From positions 110,460 through 174,459 of the forward strand of contig NZ_SBIP01000007.1 of assembly GCF_004053875.1 (NCBI RefSeq): a stretch of 64,000 nucleotides of DNA. The letters run 5' to 3'. Shown piece after piece: positions 52,465-60,240 of this stretch. This DNA is from Neorhizobium lilium (GTDB lineage: Bacteria; Pseudomonadota; Alphaproteobacteria; Rhizobiales; Rhizobiaceae). Each line of letters starts with the position of its first letter. The stretch's first letter is position 1. Under the pieces are notes generated by a model. It saw nothing but the letters and a program-made list of their open reading frames with translations. It was not told the origin of the DNA and did not search any database. The position numbers and the translations under genes are program-made.

Positions 52465-54495
52465 TTGACGGATCAGGATTCTCGCGTGGCTTCACCCCTA
52501 CTTCTCGGCATCGATACCGGCGGCACCTATACGGACGCAGTCCTTTTTCGCGAAGAGGACGGAGTTGTGGCAAAGGCAAAGTCGCTGACAACCCGTCATG
52601 ATTTGGCAGAAGGTATCGCCGGCGCTGTCGATTCCGTCCTTGATCGGGCGGCAGTTGCACCTTCGGACATTGCTCTTATTTCTCTTTCCACCACATTGGC
52701 TACCAATGCGCTTGTGGAGGGGCAGGGCGGCAGGGCTGCACTTGTCATGATAGGCTTCGGGCCGGAGGATTTGCTTCGCGGCGGGCTTTCCGAAGCTCTT
52801 GCGGGAGATCCGGTGATTTTTCTTCGCGGCGGGCACGATGTCCATGGCAATGAAACACCGCTGGATCTCGCCCCTCTCGAAGAAGCCATGCCGGAATTGG
52901 GCGGCACTGTCTCCTCCTTTGCTGTTGCAGGCTATTTCGCCGTCCGCAATCCTGACCACGAAATCCGGGTGCGGAACCGGATAAGAGCGCTGACTCATCT
53001 TCCCGTAACCTGTAGCCACGAGCTTTCTTCGAAGCTGGGTGGCCCGCGCCGCGCATTGACGACGCTTCTCAACGCGCGGCTGGTCTCGATCATCGACCGG
53101 TTGATCGGGTCATGCGAGAGCTTCCTCGCCAGGCGGCAGATTGCGGCTCCTCTCATGGTGGTCCGAGGCGATGGCGCACTCATCTCGGCATCGGAAGCAA
53201 GGCTTCGTCCGATCGAAACAATTTTGTCTGGGCCCGCGGCAAGCCTGGTCGGAGCCCGCTACCTGACCGGCCTCGATGCTGCTGTCGTGTCCGATATCGG
53301 TGGAACGACGACGGATGTGGCGGTTCTGGAAGGTGGCCGTCCTCGGCTGGCGGAGGAGGGGGCGGTCGTTGGCGGTTATCGCACTATGGTGGAAGCCGTA
53401 GCCTTGCGCACTTACGGCTTGGGTGGCGATTCGGAAGTGCATATCGACGACCGAGGGCTCATTGTGAAACTCGCGCTCGGCCCCCGGCGCCTGCTTCCCT
53501 TAAGCCTGATCGGGTCGGTCCACACAGAGATAGTTCTCGACGCCCTGGAAAGGCACTTGCGGGCGGCTCATGCCGGCCGGCACGATGGCCGGTTTGCGAT
53601 CCGAACCGGATTGGCGGAGGATGCGGCACAGGGGTTGCAGCCTCAGGAAGAGGCCCTTTACGAAAGAATCGGCCAGCAACCTGCCGCGCTGAACGATCTC
53701 CTGACAGCCAATGCGCAGAAATCGACCTTGGATAAGCTCGTCGCCCGCGGACTCGTCCACATCGCTGGCATTACGCCGTCGGATGCCCTTCATGTCCTGG
53801 GCCGGCAGGGTCAATGGAATACAGAGGCTGCGCGTCTCGGCTTGACGCTTGCAGCGCGCAAAAAAGACGGTGCCGGCCGACCGATCGCGGCCTCGGCGGA
53901 AGACCTAGCGCAACAGATACTCGATCGGCTGACCCGCCAATCGGCCGAGGCGGTCCTGGCAGCCTGCCTTGCGGAAGATGGAGTGGAAGGCATCGATCCG
54001 GCCAAATCTTTGGCGGTCGATCGCGCCCTGCAAAGGGCCTCCGGTATCAGCCGCTTCTCTATTTCGTTGGATAGGCCGCTTGTCGGTCTGGGCGCCTCGG
54101 CGCCGGTCTATTATCCCGCGATTGCTGCCATGTTGGGCGCCGAATCCCTGGTTCCCGAAGATGCGGATGTCGCCAATGCGGTGGGCGCCGTGGTGGGCCA
54201 GGTCCGCGCCGTGGTGACGGTGACCGTTACCTCGACCGAAGGCGGCCGCTTCATGATTGCCGGTGCCGGGGAAAGCGCCATGCTGGCGGGGGAGGAGCAG
54301 GCGCTGGATGCGGCCCGGGCGCGCGCCCGATCACAAGCTGCCGGCCGGGCACGGATCGAGGGAGCGGATGAGGTTGTGCTGATGCTTTCCGAAGAGATCG
54401 ACGCTCCAGAGGTGGAAGGTTCTCGCAAGCTCATCGAAGCGCGCATCGTTGCGACGGCGACTGGGCGCCCGCGCATCGTACAAATATCCAGCTAA
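52465..54495 (+). CDS. Hydantoinase/oxoprolinase family protein (HyuA type)
   Basis: The 676-residue protein has the hydantoinase N-terminal domain LLLGIDTGGTYTDAVLFRE, LSTTLATNALVEGQGG, and the central ATPase-type motif VVSDIGGTTTDVAVLEGG. Family members (N-methylhydantoinase A, 5-oxoprolinase, acetone carboxylase beta) hydrolyse or carboxylate with ATP, normally with a HyuB-type partner. No HyuB gene is next to it, so its substrate cannot be assigned. The start is TTG 52465 or GTG 52486; neither ribosome-binding site is strong. The gene begins 28 bases after the P450 frame. Confidence 0.87.
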   Translation: MTDQDSRVASPLLLGIDTGGTYTDAVLFREEDGVVAKAKSLTTRHDLAEGIAGAVDSVLDRAAVAPSDIALISLSTTLATNALVEGQGGRAALVMIGFGPEDLLRGGLSEALAGDPVIFLRGGHDVHGNETPLDLAPLEEAMPELGGTVSSFAVAGYFAVRNPDHEIRVRNRIRALTHLPVTCSHELSSKLGGPRRALTTLLNARLVSIIDRLIGSCESFLARRQIAAPLMVVRGDGALISASEARLRPIETILSGPAASLVGARYLTGLDAAVVSDIGGTTTDVAVLEGGRPRLAEEGAVVGGYRTMVEAVALRTYGLGGDSEVHIDDRGLIVKLALGPRRLLPLSLIGSVHTEIVLDALERHLRAAHAGRHDGRFAIRTGLAEDAAQGLQPQEEALYERIGQQPAALNDLLTANAQKSTLDKLVARGLVHIAGITPSDALHVLGRQGQWNTEAARLGLTLAARKKDGAGRPIAASAEDLAQQILDRLTRQSAEAVLAACLAEDGVEGIDPAKSLAVDRALQRASGISRFSISLDRPLVGLGASAPVYYPAIAAMLGAESLVPEDADVANAVGAVVGQVRAVVTVTVTSTEGGRFMIAGAGESAMLAGEEQALDAARARARSQAAGRARIEGADEVVLMLSEEIDAPEVEGSRKLIEARIVATATGRPRIVQISS

Positions 54496-54581
54496 GCCCC
54501 CTTTTGTTACGCCCGCATTGACAGCCCCGGCTGCGCGGGCAATCTGGCACATCGAAAGATACGGGCATAGGGAGGCTCTGC

Positions 54582-56762
54582 ATGGGATATATTGAGAAGA
54601 ACGGTCTACGGATCGACGAGGAACTCTATCACTTCTTGGTGGATGAGGCGCTGCCCGGGACGGGCGTGGATACGGACCAGTTCTTTGCCGAATTCTCGCA
54701 GATCATTGAAGATCTCGCGCCGAAAAATCGAGATCTGCTGGCCAAGCGCGATGTGTTTCAAGAGAAGCTGGACCAATGGTATCGTGACAATGGCGCCCCA
54801 TCTGACCTCGCTGCGTATGAGAGCTTCCTGCGCGAAATAGGCTATCTTCTGCCGGAGGGGCCGGATTTCGCCGTATCGACGCAGAATGTTGATCCGGAGA
54901 TCGCCCATATAGCTGGGCCGCAGCTCGTTGTCCCGGTCATGAATGCACGCTATGCGCTGAACGCGGCAAATGCGCGCTGGGGATCGCTCTACGATGCACT
55001 TTACGGCACGGACGCGATTGAAGAATCCGGCAGCGCAGAGAAGGGCAAGGGCTACAACCCGGTTCGGGGCGCCAAGGTGATCGCCTGGGCGCGCGATTTC
55101 CTCGATCAGGCATTTCCGCTTTCTGGTGCAAGCTGGTCGGATGTCGCCTCCTTCGTCATTGCCGACGGTCAGCTCAAGGCGGGAGTACAAGAAGGCCGGA
55201 CGGTGGAACTTGCCAATTCGCGGCAGTTCGCAGGTTATGTAGGCGCACCCGCTGGACCGGACCGCATTCTTCTGGAGAACCATGGGCTCCATATCGAGAT
55301 CCTGATCGACCCCTCTACGCAGATAGGCAGCGGCGATCCAGCCGGAATCTCCGATATCCTGGTCGAATCGGCCATCACCACCATCATGGACTGCGAGGAT
55401 TCCGTCGCCGCCGTCGATGCCGAGGACAAAGTCGTCGTCTACCGCAACTGGCTCGGCCTGATGAAGGGCGACCTGACCGAAAAGGTGGAGAAGGGCGGCA
55501 ACACCATCACCCGCAGCCTCAATCCCGACACGTCCTACACGGCTCCGGATGGATCGGAACGCATCCTGAAGCGGCGCTCGCTGATGCTGATCCGCAATGT
55601 CGGTCACCTGATGACGAACCCGGCCATCCTCGATCGCAATGGTCACGAAGTGCCGGAGGGCATCATGGATGCCATTGTGACGGCGCTGATCGCTATCCAC
55701 GATATCGGCCGAATGGAAAATCCCGGCCGTCGCCAGAATTCCCGCACCGGCTCCATGTATGTGGTGAAGCCCAAGATGCACGGGCCGGAAGAGGTGGCCT
55801 TTGCCTGCGAGATCTTCGATAGAACCGAGAAGGCTCTCGGCCTGCCCGCCAACAGCATCAAGATGGGTATCATGGACGAGGAACGGCGCACGACTATCAA
55901 CCTCAAGGAGGCGATCCGTGCAGCGCGCGAGCGCGTGGTCTTTATCAACACCGGCTTCCTGGATCGCACCGGCGACGAGATCCACACGTCCATGGAAGCT
56001 GGCCCGATGATCCGCAAGGGCGACATGAAGCAGGCGGCCTGGATCTCCGCTTATGAAAACTGGAACGTCGATGTGGGGCTTGAATGCGGGTTGTCCGGCC
56101 GGGCACAGATCGGTAAGGGGATGTGGGCCATGCCGGACCTGATGGCGGCAATGCTGGAGCAGAAGATCGCTCATCCGAAAGCCGGCGCCAATACCGCCTG
56201 GGTCCCGTCACCGACTGCCGCCACGCTTCATGCGACCCACTATCATAAGGTGGATGTCGCGGCGGTTCAGGCAGGATTGAAGAGCCGGCCGCGCGCAAAG
56301 CTCTCCAATATCCTGTCCGTACCGGTCGCCTCACGGCCCAACTGGACGCCGGAGGAAGTCCAGCGGGAACTGGACAATAATGCCCAAGGCATCCTCGGCT
56401 ATGTCGTCCGGTGGATCGATCAGGGTGTCGGTTGTTCGAAAGTTCCGGATATCAACGACGTCGCCCTGATGGAAGACCGCGCCACGCTGCGCATCTCCTC
56501 CCAGCATATGGCCAACTGGCTGCACCATAAGCTTGTGAGCGAGGAGCAGATCGTCGAGACGATGAAGCGCATGGCAGCCGTCGTCGATGGGCAGAATGCC
56601 GGCGATCCGCTCTATAGTCCCATGGCGGCTGATTTCGAGAACTCGATTGCTTTCCAGGCGGCGCTCGAACTGGTGCTGAAAGGTCGCGAGCAGCCGAACG
56701 GCTATACGGAGCCGGTTCTCCATCGTCGTCGTCTCGAGTTGAAGGCACAACTCCCACGCTGA
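54582..56762 (+). CDS. glcB: Malate synthase G
   Basis: GlcB condenses glyoxylate with acetyl-CoA to malate in the glyoxylate bypass. The 726-residue protein is full length for the G isoform. It has the TIM-barrel metal-binding site with TTIMDCEDSVAAVDAEDK (Glu, Asp), the conserved HGPEEVAFACEIF and GIMDEERRTTINLKE motifs and HTSMEAGPMIRKGDMK near the active site. ATG at 54582 has GGAGG ten bases upstream. It is followed by a strong shared terminator. No isocitrate lyase gene is in the window. Confidence 0.98.
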   Translation: MGYIEKNGLRIDEELYHFLVDEALPGTGVDTDQFFAEFSQIIEDLAPKNRDLLAKRDVFQEKLDQWYRDNGAPSDLAAYESFLREIGYLLPEGPDFAVSTQNVDPEIAHIAGPQLVVPVMNARYALNAANARWGSLYDALYGTDAIEESGSAEKGKGYNPVRGAKVIAWARDFLDQAFPLSGASWSDVASFVIADGQLKAGVQEGRTVELANSRQFAGYVGAPAGPDRILLENHGLHIEILIDPSTQIGSGDPAGISDILVESAITTIMDCEDSVAAVDAEDKVVVYRNWLGLMKGDLTEKVEKGGNTITRSLNPDTSYTAPDGSERILKRRSLMLIRNVGHLMTNPAILDRNGHEVPEGIMDAIVTALIAIHDIGRMENPGRRQNSRTGSMYVVKPKMHGPEEVAFACEIFDRTEKALGLPANSIKMGIMDEERRTTINLKEAIRAARERVVFINTGFLDRTGDEIHTSMEAGPMIRKGDMKQAAWISAYENWNVDVGLECGLSGRAQIGKGMWAMPDLMAAMLEQKIAHPKAGANTAWVPSPTAATLHATHYHKVDVAAVQAGLKSRPRAKLSNILSVPVASRPNWTPEEVQRELDNNAQGILGYVVRWIDQGVGCSKVPDINDVALMEDRATLRISSQHMANWLHHKLVSEEQIVETMKRMAAVVDGQNAGDPLYSPMAADFENSIAFQAALELVLKGREQPNGYTEPVLHRRRLELKAQLPR

Positions 56763-56777
56763 GCATCGTCAATAACG

Positions 56778-56812
56778 AAGAAGGCCGCAGGTTCGTCACC
56801 AGCGGCCTTCTT
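56778..56812. terminator. Bidirectional intrinsic terminator between glcB and the ykuD-type gene
   Basis: AAGAAGGCCGC (56778-56788) pairs perfectly with GCGGCCTTCTT (56802-56812) around a 13-base loop. A-rich and T-rich arms provide termination in either direction between the convergent genes. Confidence 0.85.
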
Positions 56813-56831
56813 TGGTTTCAGGTGTTCGCTC

Positions 56832-57512
56832 TTACTGGATTACGACGACCTTGGTGGCGTGGCCGGGGCGCACGCGCTTGTAGAGATCGATCACGTCCTG
56901 GTTCATCAGGCGGATGCAGCCGGACGACGCAGCAGTGCCGATGGAAGCCCATTCCGGCGTGCCATGCAGGCGGAACAGCGTATCCTGGCCCTTTTCGTTG
57001 AAGAGATACATGGCACGGGCGCCGAGCGGGTTGTTGATCCCCGGTCCCATGCCGTCTTCGACGTAGCGGGCGACGTCGGGACGACGCGCTGCCATTTCCT
57101 TCGGCGGATGCCAGGTCGGCCATTCCTGCTTCCAGGCGACGTAAGCTGTGCCCGACCAGGCGAAACCCTGCTTGCCGACACCGATGCCATACCGCACGGC
57201 CCGGCCGCCCGGCAGGATGTAGTAGAGGTGACGCTCGCGGGTGTTGACGATCACCGTGCCCGGCTTTTCCGGCGTGTCGTAATCGACGATCTGGCGCACG
57301 AACTCCTTTTTCACGCGGTTGATCGGGATGGCCGGAAGAGTGTAACCTGCATCCGTGACCGAGCCGTACGAATCGGTGAAGATCTGGGCCGTCTCGACCC
57401 GAGCAGGCGATTCGGCCTGGGCCGTCGTAGTTGTGTCGGACACTGTGGAGCAGCCGGCCAGGGCGAGCGATGCCAACAGGCCGGATGCGAGCATGCTGTT
57501 GCGGATGCGCAT
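56832..57512 (-). CDS. L,D-transpeptidase (YkuD/ErfK family), probable lipoprotein
   Basis: YkuD enzymes form 3-3 peptidoglycan cross-links or attach proteins to the wall. The 226-residue protein has a signal peptide with lipobox LAGC (Cys about 20), then the YkuD domain with TVIVNTRERHLYYILPGGRA and the catalytic signature HGTPEWASIGTAASSGCIRL (His and Cys). ATG at 57512 gives a good lipoprotein signal; the open frame upstream is not family-like. It stands alone, with a 176-bp gap to divergent mmcB. Confidence 0.93.
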   Translation of the reverse strand: MRIRNSMLASGLLASLALAGCSTVSDTTTTAQAESPARVETAQIFTDSYGSVTDAGYTLPAIPINRVKKEFVRQIVDYDTPEKPGTVIVNTRERHLYYILPGGRAVRYGIGVGKQGFAWSGTAYVAWKQEWPTWHPPKEMAARRPDVARYVEDGMGPGINNPLGARAMYLFNEKGQDTLFRLHGTPEWASIGTAASSGCIRLMNQDVIDLYKRVRPGHATKVVVIQ

Positions 57513-57688
57513 GGATATCTCTTGGGTGAATGAATCGATTAACAGGTGCTCTGGCACCCTTCGCCTCAGGTTATTTTCCATAAGCTTAGGCTTGGCAAGC
57601 CGTCCCGGTGCTTCAGGCGGCAAGTGCGACATGATTAGAAAAGGTCATGGCGTTTTTGCAACAATTCAGGGAGTGCCGGAACGAGTTC

Positions 57689-58177
57689 ATGACTATACTT
57701 AATCTTGTCAGTAACAATCCCTTGATCGATGGCCGCCAATCTGCTCGCGCCATGATGGTCCGCAAAGGGCTGCAGATTTTGCTGCATGACATGCGTCATG
57801 CCGTTCTGCCCGAACTTGTTCTGTCGAATGGACGGCGCGCCGACATCGCAACCGTCTCGGAAAAGGGGGAGATCTGGATCGTCGAGATCAAGACGTCGAT
57901 CGAAGACTTTCGAGTGGACAGGAAGTGGCCGGATTATCGGGATTTTTGCGACCGGCTGTTTTTCGCCACTCACAAAGATGTGCCCCTGGATATCTTTCCG
58001 GAGGATTGCGGCCTGTTCCTGTCTGACGGCTATGGCGGGCATATCCTGCGGGATGCACCGGAGCACAGGCTATCGCCGGCTTCCCGCAAGGCGATGATGC
58101 TGAATTTCTCTCACGCGGCCGCCCACCGCCTTATGATGGCGGAATGGGCAAATGGCAGGAGCTTCGACGAGATGTAG
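57689..58177 (+). CDS. mmcB: MmcB family DNA repair protein
   Basis: MmcB is a DNA repair protein first defined in Caulobacter mitomycin C resistance, related to PD-(D/E)XK nucleases. The 162-residue product has LPELVLSNGRRADIATV and IWIVEIKTSIEDFRVDRKWPDY, giving the Asp and E-x-K of the nuclease core, then FPEDCGLFLSDGYGG. The start at 57689 gives the family N-terminus (NNPLIDGRQSARA); an ATG at 57647 is possible. I saw no LexA box. Only one base separates its stop from that of actR on the other strand. Confidence 0.87.
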   Translation: MTILNLVSNNPLIDGRQSARAMMVRKGLQILLHDMRHAVLPELVLSNGRRADIATVSEKGEIWIVEIKTSIEDFRVDRKWPDYRDFCDRLFFATHKDVPLDIFPEDCGLFLSDGYGGHILRDAPEHRLSPASRKAMMLNFSHAAAHRLMMAEWANGRSFDEM

Positions 58178-58178
58178 T

Positions 58179-58754
58179 CTACTTCGGCGCGCGCTTGGCG
58201 AGGACACGCTGCAGTGTGCGGCGGTGCATGTTTAGCCGACGCGCAGTCTCGGATACATTGCGTTCGCACATCTCGTAGACACGCTGGATATGCTCCCAGC
58301 GAACCCGGTCCGCCGACATGGGATTCTCCGGGACATCCGCCTTCTCGCCCGGCTGCTGCGTCAGCGCATGGAAGATGTCGTCGGCATCTGCAGGTTTCGC
58401 GAGATAGTCGAGCGCGCCGAGCTTTACCGCTGTCACCGCCGTCGCAATATTCCCGTAGCCGGTCAGCACGACGATCTTGGTGTCTCCGCGGCTCTCGCGG
58501 ATGGCTTGGATCACGTCAAGGCCGTTGCCGTCACCCAGCCGCAGGTCGCAAACGGCATATTTCGGGGGCCGCGCCTTGGACTTCGCAATACCCTCGGCCA
58601 CGGATTCTGCCGTGTCCACGGAAAATCCGCGGCTTTCCATCGCTCTTGCGAGCCGGCGCAGGAATGGTCCGTCATCATCGACGATCAGCAGCGAAGGATC
58701 AGGTCCGAGCACTGCTTCTGCCTGAACCGTCGCATGGTCCTGTTGCGTTTCCAT
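58179..58754 (-). CDS. actR: Redox response regulator ActR (RegA/PrrA)
   Basis: ActR with ActS controls redox-responsive metabolism, CO2 and nitrogen fixation genes and acid tolerance in rhizobia. The 191-residue protein has a receiver with phosphoacceptor Asp in YAVCDLRLGDGNGLD, the Lys of YLAKPADADD, a Pro-containing linker and a C-terminal Fis-type HTH ending NVSETARRLNMHRRTLQRVLAKRAPK-like (MCERNVSETARRLNMHRR). Starts at 58754 or 58772 are possible; the first has GAGAAG upstream. actR follows actS on the same strand after 71 bases. Confidence 0.94.
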   Translation of the reverse strand: METQQDHATVQAEAVLGPDPSLLIVDDDGPFLRRLARAMESRGFSVDTAESVAEGIAKSKARPPKYAVCDLRLGDGNGLDVIQAIRESRGDTKIVVLTGYGNIATAVTAVKLGALDYLAKPADADDIFHALTQQPGEKADVPENPMSADRVRWEHIQRVYEMCERNVSETARRLNMHRRTLQRVLAKRAPK

Positions 58755-58825
58755 CTTTTCTTCTCTTTCCATGGCATCGAGCCGATGCCTCTTGTTGCAC
58801 CGCCTCCGTCCGTGGAGGCAGGACA

Positions 58826-60166
58826 TCATTTCCTCTTGTCCGTTTCCATCGCCCATCTGGGCCATTCGACGTCGATCCGCGCCCCCGGTTCACCGCCGGC
58901 GCGATTGCCGAAGCGGATTGCTGCGCCGGAGCGCTCCAGCAATGTCTTGGCGATGAACAGCCCGAGCCCAAGGCCGCCAGCGCGCTCGGACTCGCTGGGT
59001 CTCGTCGTCATATAGGGTTCGCCGATCCTCGAAAGAATATCGGGCGCATATCCCGGCCCGTCGTCCTCGATCGTGATTCCAACGCGAGCCGGACCATGAG
59101 CCACCGTGACCGTGACCTTGTCCTTTGCATAATCTACCGCGTTCTCGATCAGGTTGCCGAGCCCGTAGAGCACGCCGGCATTGCGATTGCCGATCGGTTC
59201 CGATCCACGCTCGCCAAGCTCCACCACCTCGATTTCGATCCCAAACTCCCGGTGCGGGGCTATCACTTCCTCGATCAGCGAGGAGAGCGGCAGCCGGCTC
59301 AAGTGCTCTTCGCTGTCGGTGGAAAGGGAGGTGAGGCGGCGCAGAATATCCCGGCAACGTTCACTCTGGCTGCGAAGAAGTTGCACGTCCTCGCGAAACC
59401 GGTCGTCACCCCGCAGCTCCCGCTCCATTTCCTTGGCAACAACACTGATCGTGGCGAGCGGCGTGCCCAGTTCGTGCGCTGCCGCTGCCGCCAGTCCGTC
59501 CAGCTGCGACAGATGCTTCTCCCGCTCCAGTACCAGTTCCGTCGCCGCGAGCGCGTCAGCGAGCAAGGTCGCCTCGTGAGAGACTTTGTAGGCGTAGAAG
59601 GCCGCAAAACTCATCATAGACGCGATGGAGCACCACACGCCGAGCTGCATGACCGGCTGGATACGCAACATCTCACCAGGATACCAAGGCACATCATAAG
59701 GAGAGAGGGCGAGCACGGTCGTGCAGATCAGGGCGAACAGGATCAGCAGCACCGAATGGCGAATCGGCTGCGACGCGAAGGAAATGATGACGGGCACGCA
59801 GATCAGCGGCGCAAACGGATTGGCCAGCCCACCTGTGATGAAAAGTAGGGACGCCATCTGAAGAAGATCAAAGCCAAGCAGAGCCGCAGCAGAGTGCGGG
59901 CCAAGCCGATGGGTCGTCGGAAACCACGTAGACAGCATGAGATTGGCCGCCGCCAGTGCTGCGATGAGGATAGCGGCTTCCATCAGCGGCAGGGGAAATC
60001 GCAAGAGAAAGGCGACGATCACCACTGTCGCCGTCTGGCCGGCGACAGCAAGCCAGCGCAGCCGAACCAGGGTTTGCAACCTCATATGTCGACTGGAGCT
60101 GCCGAACTGGGCGTGCCGGAGCAAAGCTCCTCTGTCTTCCGTTGCCACCATTGTTCCTGCCTGCAT
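58826..60166 (-). CDS. actS: Redox sensor histidine kinase ActS (RegB/PrrB)
   Basis: ActS is the membrane sensor of ActR. The 446-residue protein has about six membrane helices in residues 35-195, with the ubiquinone-binding heptapeptide GGLANPF in the second loop. The H-box reads AAAAAHELGTPLATISV, and SERCRDILRRL holds the redox-active Cys known from RegB. The catalytic domain has LGNLIENAVDYAKD, DDGPGYA and GGLGLGLFIAK. These are RegB hallmarks, so the redox role is well supported. Confidence 0.95.
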   Translation of the reverse strand: MQAGTMVATEDRGALLRHAQFGSSSRHMRLQTLVRLRWLAVAGQTATVVIVAFLLRFPLPLMEAAILIAALAAANLMLSTWFPTTHRLGPHSAAALLGFDLLQMASLLFITGGLANPFAPLICVPVIISFASQPIRHSVLLILFALICTTVLALSPYDVPWYPGEMLRIQPVMQLGVWCSIASMMSFAAFYAYKVSHEATLLADALAATELVLEREKHLSQLDGLAAAAAHELGTPLATISVVAKEMERELRGDDRFREDVQLLRSQSERCRDILRRLTSLSTDSEEHLSRLPLSSLIEEVIAPHREFGIEIEVVELGERGSEPIGNRNAGVLYGLGNLIENAVDYAKDKVTVTVAHGPARVGITIEDDGPGYAPDILSRIGEPYMTTRPSESERAGGLGLGLFIAKTLLERSGAAIRFGNRAGGEPGARIDVEWPRWAMETDKRK

Positions 60167-60240
60167 CCCTTCCGCCGTAGGCTCTTCTTAACCCCAACCA
60201 TTGTCGGTCAGAAGAGGTCCTGCCCCGGAGCGGCATTGTG

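Noticed and set aside
54606..56174. 522-codon open frame antisense to glcB
   Set aside because: Shadow of the strongly biased glcB codons; no domain recognised.
58214..59848. 544-codon open frame antisense to actR and actS
   Set aside because: actR and actS carry all diagnostic motifs; the antisense product is low complexity and Arg-rich.
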